64,000 bases of DNA from IMG/VR virus record IMGVR_UViG_3300031951_000003, positions 248,001-312,000 of that record, one strand, 5' to 3'. A program made the translations under genes and the position numbers. The DNA comes from a virus. How positions within the stretch are numbered: position 1 is the stretch's first letter; every line of letters begins with the position of its first letter. Below, piece by piece: positions 1-6,811 of this stretch. The notes beneath the pieces were generated by a model that was not told where the DNA came from, ran no database searches, and worked only from the letters and a program-made list of their open reading frames with translations.

Positions 1-1
1 C

Positions 2-214
2 GCACACAGTGTTGGACATATGTTATCAATAATCTCAAACCAAGTGCATGAATTTTTTTTCAAACACCAAATCGACCCAGTAACCTTTAAGTTTAAAGGA
101 GGTGATGTTGATGGTTTAATTATTAATGACCCTATGATATTAGAATTCCATTACAAATTAGATGAACTACATAAAGTTCTTTTATACATAACGATGAACT
201 ATGACCAACAGTAA
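2..214 (+). CDS. Hypothetical protein, 5' end outside window
   Basis: The reading frame is open from the first bases of the window (codons for A-H-S-V-G-H precede the first ATG at 20), so this is most likely the C-terminal part of a longer protein; at least 64 residues are visible. I do not recognise a family. The last 14 bases overlap the start of the next gene, as expected for a translationally coupled phage operon. A perfect-looking Shine-Dalgarno string at 95-106 lies inside the frame and leads only to a five-codon frame, so I regard it as chance. Confidence 0.6.
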   Translation, partial: AHSVGHMLSIISNQVHEFFFKHQIDPVTFKFKGGDVDGLIINDPMILEFHYKLDELHKVLLYITMNYDQQ

Positions 215-1058
215 GATTTATAGATTAGCCAAAAGGATGTTTAGTGACTTTACTAAACCACCTCAGACTCCAAATGATGTTTACAACACATTGACGGGAG
301 AAAAAAACTATTGGGATTACTTTAAGTATATGGGTCCTGACAACTTCATTAAATTATGTATTGCCACTTGGGGTGTTTCACAAAACATACCCCAAGAACA
401 AATAGAAGAATGGTATGATAAAGTCTTTTTTGCAACAGTCTTTTCAACGGAAGACGAAACCTACTACGATGAATGTGGTATGTGTGATGGAGGAGGACAT
501 GTACGATGTGATAACTGTAATGGAATAGGTGATTTGGAATGTGATGAGTGTGAGGGTGACCTTGAAGTCACTTGTCATTTTTGTGATGGTGATGGTAAAA
601 TAGATGGAGATGACGGACCTGAGGACTGTGATGAGTGCGAAGGTAAAGGACAAAGGGAGTGTGACGAATGTAATGGAACAGGTAAGGTTACATGTCACAT
701 ATGTGGTGGTGATGGGGATGTATATTGTGATGATTGTAATGGTGATGGAAATCTCGAAACCGATGAAAAACTATTTGACATTCAATTTATAGTTTGTTGG
801 AATAGAAACCTTTACGACTTATTCGAAATCAAAGAGGAAGAATTTGAAGAAGTTATACCAACAGATAGATTCTATAATAGTAAATCTATAATTATACTCG
901 GAGAAGTGACACAAGAACACGCTGAACTTTCTGATGAAGTAACCCCAGACCAAATATATTGTTTGGGACTTTATAATCAACTTCCAAATGTTAGATTTGA
1001 ACCGAGAAAACCTAAATTCTTCACAACACCAAGTTGGGACATAAGCCATCTCCAATAA
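201..1058 (+). CDS. Protein with eight CxxC zinc-binding motifs, DnaJ zinc-finger-like
   Basis: 285 residues. Residues 92-183 hold eight CxxC motifs, most in the form CxxCxGxG (CGMCDGGG, CDNCNGIG, CHFCDGDG, CDECNGTG, CHICGGDG, CDDCNGDG), which is the zinc-binding repeat of DnaJ/Hsp40. DnaJ has four such motifs binding two zincs; eight would suit four zincs. There is no J domain (no HPD), so it cannot be a normal Hsp70 partner. The flanking N-terminal (1-90) and C-terminal (190-285) parts are not recognised. A zinc-dependent folding or assembly factor is a guess. It starts 14 bases before the previous frame ends and lies 10 bases before the next gene. A full DnaJ is encoded separately at 34.2-35.1 kb. 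Confidence 0.85.
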   Translation: MTNSKIYRLAKRMFSDFTKPPQTPNDVYNTLTGEKNYWDYFKYMGPDNFIKLCIATWGVSQNIPQEQIEEWYDKVFFATVFSTEDETYYDECGMCDGGGHVRCDNCNGIGDLECDECEGDLEVTCHFCDGDGKIDGDDGPEDCDECEGKGQRECDECNGTGKVTCHICGGDGDVYCDDCNGDGNLETDEKLFDIQFIVCWNRNLYDLFEIKEEEFEEVIPTDRFYNSKSIIILGEVTQEHAELSDEVTPDQIYCLGLYNQLPNVRFEPRKPKFFTTPSWDISHLQ

Positions 1059-1068
1059 TTTATATAGA

Positions 1069-1548
1069 ATGGATGTAAAATATTTTTTAAAGGTATTAGA
1101 AAAAGAGGGTTATCCAAATCCTGACATTCAATCTATTGCCAAGATGGTTGGATACAACTTAGATTATTTTCTCCTTGGTATAAGAGACAGAGTTGGTGAG
1201 GAAGGTGTAATCGATTTTTGTGAAAAAGCAATAAATAAATTGCAAGGTGAAGATGGAGTCAGGGTTGACTTGGGTGGAGACGAATATTGTTACATAAAAA
1301 TATTTCCACAATACTACGACGAGAGGGAATCGGAAAATGATGTGATTGCTAAAAGTAGTTGGGGCGATTCAAACATATTGAGTTCAGACCCAGAAACAGG
1401 TGATGAGAGCTACTTTACAATTCAAGTAGTAATCGACAATACAGACATGGGTGGTTGGAGTGACTTGGACGAGTTATTGGACCACATCAAAGAACAAGCC
1501 TACAACATAGTATTCCAAAACTGTGGTTTCGGTGTTTGGTGGGAATAA
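1069..1548 (+). CDS. Hypothetical protein, 159 aa
   Basis: Soluble, acidic protein without a signal peptide, membrane segment or motif that I can name. It begins 10 bases after the zinc-motif gene and closes this plus-strand run; the next genes are on the other strand and meet it tail to tail across a terminator hairpin. Function unknown. Confidence 0.8.
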   Translation: MDVKYFLKVLEKEGYPNPDIQSIAKMVGYNLDYFLLGIRDRVGEEGVIDFCEKAINKLQGEDGVRVDLGGDEYCYIKIFPQYYDERESENDVIAKSSWGDSNILSSDPETGDESYFTIQVVIDNTDMGGWSDLDELLDHIKEQAYNIVFQNCGFGVWWE

Positions 1549-1575
1549 AAAAAAAAGGGGAGACCGAAGTCTCCC
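1546..1575 (-). terminator. Rho-independent terminator, minus strand
   Basis: On the minus strand a 7-bp stem GGGAGAC/GTCTCCC closes a TTCG tetraloop (1558-1575) and is followed by a run of ten T (1547-1556). It ends the three-gene minus-strand operon 1618-2476. On the plus strand the hairpin has no T-run, so it is one-directional. Confidence 0.85.
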
Positions 1576-1617
1576 AATAGGGGCTGAACGGTTTTGCCAG
1601 CCACTCCACCACCAAGT

Positions 1618-1917
1618 TTAACGAACTTGGAAACCTTTTGGAAATAATGTGTTGGCTAAAGAGGTAAGAGCCTCAGAACTTAAATATCCAACAACATCAT
1701 CGTTAGCTTCAGGTAAGTAATATTTTGTCACGAAATCACCAGTCTCACTGTCCATAATTGCAATTTCGAAATCATCTTTGAAATCACCATACAACCCTTG
1801 AGCACCCCCAACAATTGAGAGTCCAATTTTTCCATCAGTCATATATGTCTGACGTGCACCCTCAACCATATTTCTATGGGGTTTGGAGTGTTCTATAATA
1901 TTTTCAATCGTTATCAT
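1618..1917 (-). CDS. Hypothetical protein, 99 aa
   Basis: Last gene of a three-gene minus-strand operon in which each start overlaps the previous stop by four bases (ATGA). Soluble, rich in Gly and Asp in its middle (residues 30-65), with no motif that I recognise. Followed 43 bases later by a strong terminator. Confidence 0.8.
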   Translation of the reverse strand: MITIENIIEHSKPHRNMVEGARQTYMTDGKIGLSIVGGAQGLYGDFKDDFEIAIMDSETGDFVTKYYLPEANDDVVGYLSSEALTSLANTLFPKGFQVR

Positions 1918-2198
1918 AATCCTTTGAGTAATTGTCTTAATTTGATTTCTAAAAGTTCTAATGTGTTCTTATCCTTTGCGGTTTTATTTGGTTTTTTCCT
2001 TAACGAATCTATGAGTTCCTGTATAAAATCAGATTCACTTTTCTCTTGAACCACTTCGGCGTCCTGTATGTCACCCATAGGTTCATCTGCAGGTGTGTAA
2101 GGTAAGGAGCTTTTTTGCCCTTTTTTCTCACCCAATTTATAGGCACCATAAACCAAGGCACCAACTGCTACTATTTTTACTAAATCACTGAATTTCAT
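1914..2198 (-). CDS. Small membrane-anchored protein
   Basis: 94 residues with one N-terminal hydrophobic segment (about residues 7-22, rich in Val, Ala and Gly) followed by a Lys-rich stop-transfer stretch and a charged cytoplasmic or periplasmic tail that looks helical. Overlaps both neighbours by four bases. Function unknown; a single-pass phage membrane protein. Confidence 0.75.
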   Translation of the reverse strand: MKFSDLVKIVAVGALVYGAYKLGEKKGQKSSLPYTPADEPMGDIQDAEVVQEKSESDFIQELIDSLRKKPNKTAKDKNTLELLEIKLRQLLKGL

Positions 2199-2476
2199 TT
2201 TGTTACCTCCGCTTCGATTTTAGATTTATTAATAAGATGGTCAGTTAAAGAATAGAAATCAAGTTTAGTCATAACAATTGAATTAACCAAATGTTTGTGT
2301 GGGATATGAACCAAGAAATCCACACCATTGAAGAAGGTTAAATCAGTTTTCATCTCAATTGAACTTTGAACCATTTTAAGAAAAAGTTTGAACTGAATTT
2401 GATTAACAAAAGTTTCATCCAAAAGGGTTCCGAAAGTTTCATGTAGAATTTTGATGTTGAGACCTGACATGTTCAT
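2195..2476 (-). CDS. Hypothetical protein, 93 aa
   Basis: First gene of the minus-strand operon 1618-2476. Translation may begin at 2476 or at the ATG two codons later (2470). A consensus Bacteroidota-type promoter sits 16 bases upstream. The protein is soluble with alternating helix and strand propensity and no recognised motif. Confidence 0.75.
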   Translation of the reverse strand: MNMSGLNIKILHETFGTLLDETFVNQIQFKLFLKMVQSSIEMKTDLTFFNGVDFLVHIPHKHLVNSIVMTKLDFYSLTDHLINKSKIEAEVTK

Positions 2477-2491
2477 ATTCTTTAATTTCTA

Positions 2492-2522
2492 CAAAGATAA
2501 ACTTTTAAATTCAATTACCAAA
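2492..2522 (-). promoter_or_regulatory. Bacteroidota-type promoter (TTTG-N19-TATCTTTG)
   Basis: On the minus strand TTTG (2519-2522) is followed after 19 bases by TATCTTTG (2492-2499), matching the Bacteroidota consensus TTTG at -33 and TAnnTTTG at -7. Transcription would start near 2486 and give a leader of about ten bases for the gene starting at 2476 or 2470. Confidence 0.8.
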
Positions 2523-2570
2523 AAAAATTACATTTTGGCTCCGTTTTTCAATCCTGAATGAAACTTGTTT

Positions 2571-2579
2571 GTATTTATC
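2571..2579 (+). promoter_or_regulatory. GTATTTATC motif just before a start codon
   Basis: TTTGTATTTATC ends five bases before the ATG at 2585. The same string at the same distance precedes the genes at 6812, 17118 and 57307. If it is a -10-like element the mRNA would be almost leaderless. It also decides the start of the following gene in favour of 2585 over 2558. Confidence 0.5.
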
Positions 2580-2584
2580 TAAGT

Positions 2585-4720
2585 ATGTCAAATCCCGTTA
2601 TAATTATTGGTCAACAAAGAATTGTAAAAAAAACTGAGAAAATTTCTTTTTCCAATCCTACTGACTCTGTCATAACAATAAATTATCAGAAGAGTTCGAA
2701 TTTTCAGTGGGTTTACCAAGACGAAATACTACCTCAACAATCCAAAAGGATTTGGGCTGTTCCATCATCAATACAAATTCCAAATTACTTTTCTGAGAAT
2801 TTAGTTAGTCAAGATGACGGAGATATATTAAACATGATACAGACATATTCTTTGGGGGATGTTGTGAATGTCAACACCGAATCTTGTTATGTATATGAAT
2901 ACCCATATCCGTTTCCAGTCACTTTAAGAATTTCAAGTGAATATGCCTTACCACCCAACGTTAATATAGATTATAGAATTGCAACATACAATCCTCCTTA
3001 CATCGACCCAACAGTGTTCAACGGTATTCCTTGGACAAATTTAGTAACGAATTTTCAAGTTGGTGAGTGTCCCAATTATAACTTAGCAGGAACTGTTTAT
3101 ATCTCTTCTCCTTCTTTGGCTATCCAATATAGAGTGAGGGACTTATCTGACAATAGATTGAATTACTATTACATTATTTACCCTGAAACCTGTTTCGGAC
3201 CTGGAGAGGACCCTTGTAACATCAATTCAATACCTAGAATTTGGGACTTATTATTTTCTGGTTGTTCTATAGATGGTATTTCGATTTATTTATTTGAACC
3301 ATCCCAAATTCCCTTCGCTCAAGATGTTTGGATGGTATTGAAATCTCCTCCAGGAAACATAACCAACTGCACTACCCCAACTCCAACATCGACCGTTACA
3401 CAAACACCAACCAACACTCAAACACCAACAAATACTTCTACACAAACTCCAACGCCAACTAACACTCAAACACCTACCAACACCTCTACCCCGACTCCAA
3501 CGCCAACTAACACTCAAACACCTACCAACACTCAAACACCTACCAACACTCAAACACCTACACAGACCCCTCCTGTTTACTATTATTCAGCTCTTCTATG
3601 TGGGGACCCATCTTTCTTGAGATATTTCCGTTCGTCGAATCCAAATTTAACCGACAGTTGTTCTGTAATTTACGGTTATTGTGATGAGGCACCTCATACT
3701 GAATGTGGGGGAGTTCCTCAATGTTTTGATAATGTAAGCCCTTCGGTTGTCGTGAATTCGAATGATGTTTTAGAATGTTTCGATAGTTGTGAGTGTTGTC
3801 AGGGACTTTGTCCAACACCATCCCCAACTCCTACAATAAACCCGACCTCAACACCAACACCGACCACGACACCATCTCTAACCCCTACATTGACCTCAAC
3901 TCCTACATTAACTCCTACATCGACCTCGACCTCTACACCAACACCAACAACCAGTCCGACAGTCACAGGCACACTTACTCCTACACCAACACAAACGAGA
4001 CTTGCCGATTGTTATCAAAAAATTTATTTCGATGTAACATTAACTGAAACTTTTTTCAGTTACACAGATTGTTGTAGTGGAGAAGTAAATATCCTGAGCG
4101 TTGAAGCTGGTGTTGATTCTTGGGGTGCACCCGAGGGTTGTATAGAATATGGTTCAGTAACTGTTATTTCAGGTGAGTTCAATAATTTGTATTATAATTC
4201 ACCTTGTGCGTGTCCGACACCCACACCAACATTGACAGCCTCTAATACTCCAACTCCAACAACTACTAACACACCAACATTGACCGCTTCTAATACTCCA
4301 ACTCCAACAACTACTAGTACACCAACTAACTCACCAACAACTACCAACTCACCTACACCAACGCTTACACAGACTCCGACGGCCTCTGTAACTCAAACTC
4401 CTACACCAACACAAACAGAACCAACAGTTACACAGTCTGTAACACCATCTCAAACACCTACGCAATCATTTGTATTTTACCCTTATTCAGTTACCTCAGG
4501 ACAAACTTTTGTATCGATAGATTGTAATCCTGTTGTTTTAACTCAGACCTTATATGCCGCAGAATCAAGTTGGTATACAATTACCAAATTTTATTCAGAT
4601 TCAAACCTAACAACACCATACAATGGTAATGACTTGTATTATACCAACAACACTTTAGGTTCCTCCGATTGGTATAGAATCGCAACGAATGGTTCAATAA
4701 CTGATAGCTACGGTTGTTAA
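2585..4720 (+). CDS. PT-rich virion adhesin or structural protein
   Basis: 711 residues from the ATG at 2585 (an in-frame ATG at 2558 lies before the promoter-like motif). The first 260 residues form a beta-rich domain; then three low-complexity Pro/Thr/Gln/Ser linkers (about residues 262-329, 409-473 and 541-627) separate small Cys-containing domains. The linkers are built of repeats such as TPTNTQTPTP. Similar linkers occur in the genes at 57.3-64 kb, so this is probably one of a family of extended tail or surface proteins. There is no signal peptide, as expected for a virion protein. Function as a host-binding fibre is inferred from architecture only. Confidence 0.85.
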   Translation: MSNPVIIIGQQRIVKKTEKISFSNPTDSVITINYQKSSNFQWVYQDEILPQQSKRIWAVPSSIQIPNYFSENLVSQDDGDILNMIQTYSLGDVVNVNTESCYVYEYPYPFPVTLRISSEYALPPNVNIDYRIATYNPPYIDPTVFNGIPWTNLVTNFQVGECPNYNLAGTVYISSPSLAIQYRVRDLSDNRLNYYYIIYPETCFGPGEDPCNINSIPRIWDLLFSGCSIDGISIYLFEPSQIPFAQDVWMVLKSPPGNITNCTTPTPTSTVTQTPTNTQTPTNTSTQTPTPTNTQTPTNTSTPTPTPTNTQTPTNTQTPTNTQTPTQTPPVYYYSALLCGDPSFLRYFRSSNPNLTDSCSVIYGYCDEAPHTECGGVPQCFDNVSPSVVVNSNDVLECFDSCECCQGLCPTPSPTPTINPTSTPTPTTTPSLTPTLTSTPTLTPTSTSTSTPTPTTSPTVTGTLTPTPTQTRLADCYQKIYFDVTLTETFFSYTDCCSGEVNILSVEAGVDSWGAPEGCIEYGSVTVISGEFNNLYYNSPCACPTPTPTLTASNTPTPTTTNTPTLTASNTPTPTTTSTPTNSPTTTNSPTPTLTQTPTASVTQTPTPTQTEPTVTQSVTPSQTPTQSFVFYPYSVTSGQTFVSIDCNPVVLTQTLYAAESSWYTITKFYSDSNLTTPYNGNDLYYTNNTLGSSDWYRIATNGSITDSYGC

Positions 4721-4758
4721 AAAAACAAAAAACCCCACCAGTAGAAACTGACGGGGTT
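4721..4758 (-). terminator. Rho-independent terminator of the giant ncRNA
   Basis: AACCCC (4731-4736) pairs with GGGGTT (4753-4758), and within it CAGT pairs with ACTG around an AGAA loop. On the minus strand the hairpin runs directly into TTTTTTGTTTTTT (4719-4730, as rc), a textbook intrinsic terminator. On the plus strand it is followed by GGCAAAAAAC, so it does not serve the adhesin gene ending at 4720. Its direction shows that the upstream 1.15-kb gene-free stretch is transcribed on the minus strand. Confidence 0.9.
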
Positions 4759-5872
4759 GGCAAAAAACTCTGAGAATACAAGTTTTGGTGAGAATCTTTG
4801 GAAGGATTATGATTTCCCTTCGTTTCCACTTCCTTTTGAGAAGTAATCCTCAGTCACGGTCAATTAGATTAACCAATCCTTAAGTTGTGTACCACTCTCT
4901 CGTTACTCATCACTCTTCGAGGTTGCCACCCCAATTAATCCTTGCGGGATTAGAGAACTTTCAAGAAAATCCTGTCGGGCTTGGGACCCTTCAAGGCTAA
5001 GAACATCTCTTAACTATGTAGTGACCTGTCGCACACAACTGACGAGCACTTTTCCTTGTTTAATTTTGAGTTTGTTAAACCTTAATTAACAAAGTTGGTT
5101 TACGGATGATGAAAGTAGCGGCCCGTCTGAAGCCATGCCATCTTTTGGACGACACGATACTAAGCTACTCTCTGAAGTCTCCCGACCTCCATATTTTGAG
5201 TCAACTTCATAACTAACCTCTTGGTAGAGAGAAAGTTAAGGTTCCATCAGCACCACCTGTTATGAAACTTACCTTGTTCGGTGTTAAGCCAACTCTAATA
5301 TTGAATCACGCAATTACTATGGTGGATGCCATAGTTTCTTACATTAATCCTTCAGGTTATTCTTATTGGTGTTCCCACCTCAATCAAACGACCCGTATCG
5401 CTTGATTACCCAACCACGTTCCCTACAGTGTCACCCTCAGTACTAAAGGTCAGATAATATCCTGATTGCCTACTCGAGTTCCCTTTCGGAAACCGCAGAC
5501 CTCCCAAACCAGGGAGTTCCACTTTATACTATTTTCATAGTTTATTTAATGACCATAGGCGGCCAATATCTTGAACAGAATGTCTCAGAATAAACCCGAA
5601 GGTTTCATCATCAACTAACTGTGAAGATAATATCTTAATTCAAAGAACTTTCAAATTTAAAGGGAAGAAGAATCTTGACGACCATCCGAAGTTGGAACAC
5701 TTACAACTCCTCCCCTTCAATTGTTTCACAAAGTTAAGACACGTTTTTGGAACTGTCAAATCTTTTTGAAACTTTTTTTGACTTTTTCTGATTCGATTCT
5801 AATACCCCCCACTCTTAATGGGACAGGTTCAAATTCAGTCTTTGTCAAAGAACATACGACTCTCATCGTGTG
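4721..5872 (-). ncRNA. Giant structured noncoding RNA (about 1.15 kb), class unknown
   Basis: No reading frame of note lies here, yet the stretch has a perfect promoter (5878-5909) and a minus-strand terminator (4721-4758). Read on the minus strand it holds many exact helices: C(UUCG)G hairpin 5592-5605; GAAA tetraloop hairpins 5478-5493 and 5528-5541; hairpins 5501-5516, 5317-5334, 5071-5093, 4997-5013, 4936-4952 and 4828-4844; a 10-bp stem 5382-5407; an 11-bp stem 5660-5670 with 5707-5717; a long-range 10-bp stem 5031-5040 with 4883-4892; and 4803-4809 with 4844-4850. Several of these contain G-U pairs that would be A-C mismatches on the plus strand, fixing the strand. Size, tRNA neighbour and phage context recall the GOLLD and ROOL RNA classes; membership cannot be decided by eye. 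Confidence 0.85.
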
Positions 5873-5877
5873 TTTTA

Positions 5878-5909
5878 CAAAGATAAGAAGGTTTTTTTAA
5901 ACTCTCAAA
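5878..5909 (-). promoter_or_regulatory. Promoter of the giant ncRNA (TTTG-N20-TATCTTTG)
   Basis: On the minus strand TTTG (5906-5909) and TATCTTTG (5878-5885) are separated by exactly 20 bases, a full match to the Bacteroidota consensus. Expected start of the RNA is about 5872. It lies 10 bases beyond the tRNA-like gene, so the ncRNA can be transcribed on its own. Confidence 0.85.
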
Positions 5910-5921
5910 TCTTTTTTTTGT

Positions 5922-5992
5922 TGCGTCGCCTTGGAATCGAACCAAGCTAAGTGGGCTTATGAGACCCATGGAACACCTTGCCCCCCGCCCGC
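5922..5992 (-). tRNA. tRNA-Met-like gene, anticodon CAU, irregular acceptor stem
   Basis: The minus strand shows a perfect T arm (CTTGG-TTCGATT-CCAAG), an anticodon arm TGGGT-CTCATAA-GCCCA with anticodon CAU at 5959-5961, a five-base variable loop, and a D arm GGGG/TTCC with GG in the loop. The 3' acceptor strand is GCGACGC followed by A-ACA; CCA is not encoded. The 5' strand GCGGGC pairs well only at the first three positions, so the acceptor stem is broken or the G-rich run is an error. It could be elongator Met, initiator Met, or tRNA-Ile2 read with a modified C34. It may also be a decayed tRNA or a tRNA-like element. Confidence 0.6.
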
Positions 5993-5997
5993 AATAT

Positions 5998-6071
5998 AAT
6001 GATTAACTCCTACTTACCCCTCGGTCACCTATCCACGTCATGCGCTGGTTGAACCAGCAGGAGTCATCATT
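5998..6071 (-). ncRNA. 74-nt hairpin RNA element upstream of the tRNA
   Basis: On the minus strand two arms (6059-6071 and 5998-6011) pair over 12 bp with one small internal loop, enclosing a perfect hairpin GCTGG-TTCAA-CCAGC (about 6044-6058) and an unpaired G-rich stretch. It is tRNA-sized and six bases upstream of the tRNA-like gene, but it has no T arm or anticodon arm. It would be co-transcribed with the tRNA from the promoter at 6115-6146. Its role is unknown; a processing element or separate small RNA is possible. Confidence 0.55.
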
Positions 6072-6108
6072 TCAATATTTTTAAGAACTATGTTGTTTTG
6101 AAAAAGAA

Positions 6109-6156
6109 GTCCCACAAATATACGGAGATTTTCTCAAATAACCAAATTCGTGGGAC
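6109..6156 (-). promoter_or_regulatory. Promoter of the tRNA unit framed by an inverted repeat
   Basis: On the minus strand TTTG (6143-6146) and TATATTTG (6115-6122) are 20 bases apart, matching the Bacteroidota promoter consensus; the start would be near 6109. A perfect 7-bp inverted repeat, GTCCCAC (6109-6115) and GTGGGAC (6150-6156), lies exactly at the two outer edges of this promoter, suggesting an operator that could loop it out or a repressor site. Confidence 0.7.
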
Positions 6157-6163
6157 TATTATT

Positions 6164-6224
6164 TCGAGATTACTCTTTTATTCATCTCGAGTGTTTGGGG
6201 TGTTCGTCCTCTCGGACATGAACA
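6164..6224 (-). other. Two strong hairpins between the Nudix operon and the tRNA unit
   Basis: TCGAGAT (6164-6170) pairs with ATCTCGA (6184-6190). On the minus strand 6201-6224 folds as TGTTC-AT-GTCC-GAGA-GGAC-GAACA: two stacked stems with a GNRA (GAGA) tetraloop and a two-base bulge. They lie in the 3' flank of the Nudix operon. Neither is followed by a T-run, so they are not classic terminators. They may be a 3'-UTR structure or part of the RNA locus. Nothing else was seen between 6225 and 6276. Confidence 0.5.
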
Positions 6225-6276
6225 TATAAATATTCCGAAAAGTTCAAAAAGTAACCCTAAGAAAAAATATTTTTTT

Positions 6277-6381
6277 TTAGTGGTCCAAATCGTCAACCAT
6301 TCTTCTGAGTTGTCTCATCATATCGAACCATCCTATGATTCCTATAACGATGACAAACATAATTAAACCTAATACAATCAT
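6277..6381 (-). CDS. Small membrane protein, 34 aa
   Basis: The start codon overlaps the stop of the Nudix gene (ATGA), which argues for real translational coupling. Residues 2-19 are a hydrophobic segment of Ile, Val, Leu and Gly followed by a charged tail ending in D-D-L-D-H. A single-pass peptide of unknown function. Confidence 0.6.
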   Translation of the reverse strand: MIVLGLIMFVIVIGIIGWFDMMRQLRRMVDDLDH

Positions 6382-6797
6382 TGTAAAATAATTTCAGCTA
6401 ATTTATACATATAGTCACCTGTGTTTTCAGCACGGATTTCATCGAAACTGAAATACTTCCAATCAGTATGTTCTTCTCCGTCAATGGCTTTCTCGAAATC
6501 TGGTTCAATACATTCTTCAACAATTAACAAATACACATACATCAACCCTTTAACTTTTTTACCGTCACGAGTGTGTCTTGGAATGAGTCCAATAAAAGTA
6601 ATTTCTTGGTCATCGATACTAACCGCTGTTTCTTCGAAAAATTCGCGTTTGGCACCTTCTTGTGTTGTTTCATTTTCTTCGAGTTTTCCACCTGGAATCG
6701 ACCACATACCTGGGAAAGAACCGAGATTGTTTCTTTTACATAGTAAAACTTTATCCTTACATTTTACCATAATTCCTACATAGCTTTGTTGTTTCAT
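6378..6797 (-). CDS. Nudix hydrolase
   Basis: 139 residues, the size of a single Nudix domain. The Nudix box G-x5-E-x7-R-E-F-x-E-E-x is complete at about residues 37-59 (GKLEENETTQEG, then KREFFEETAV), with Thr in place of the usual last Gly. The family hydrolyses nucleoside diphosphates linked to another group (oxidised dNTPs, NDP-sugars, capped RNA); the substrate cannot be told from sequence. Start at 6797 lies 14 bases from the divergent start of the DUF192 gene. Downstream it overlaps a small membrane-protein gene by four bases. Confidence 0.9.
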   Translation of the reverse strand: MKQQSYVGIMVKCKDKVLLCKRNNLGSFPGMWSIPGGKLEENETTQEGAKREFFEETAVSIDDQEITFIGLIPRHTRDGKKVKGLMYVYLLIVEECIEPDFEKAIDGEEHTDWKYFSFDEIRAENTGDYMYKLAEIILQ

Positions 6798-6798
6798 T

Positions 6799-6807
6799 GT
6801 ATTTATT
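6799..6807 (+). promoter_or_regulatory. GTATTTATT motif four bases before a start codon
   Basis: TTGTATTTATT ends four bases before the ATG at 6812, the same layout as at 2585, 17118 and 57307. Its position also implies that translation of the DUF192 protein begins at 6812 and not at the in-frame ATG at 6797, which lies inside the motif region. Confidence 0.5.
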
Positions 6808-6811
6808 AAAT

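Noticed and set aside
95-110. Perfect Shine-Dalgarno string AAAGGAGGTGAT followed by ATG
   Set aside because: It lies inside a coding frame and the ATG codes for only four residues before a stop; other genes in the window rarely show such strong sites, in keeping with Bacteroidota.
3290-4047. Frames on either strand across the PT linkers
   Set aside because: Repeats of Ser/Gly/Arg or Asn/Tyr/Thr from simple DNA; shadow of the adhesin.
4721-5872. tmRNA, RNase P RNA, rRNA fragment or group I/II intron
   Set aside because: No tRNA-like ends with a tag frame, no recognisable RNase P core, no conserved rRNA strings, and no interrupted gene or intron-encoded endonuclease next to it.
6201-6224. 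Hammerhead ribozyme
   Set aside because: The GTCC-GAGA-GGAC stem and following GAA resemble stem II, but the core CTGATGA is absent.
6180-6226. 15-codon frame starting MFMSERTNTP on the minus strand
   Set aside because: Too short, overlaps strong hairpins and has no coupling to another gene.
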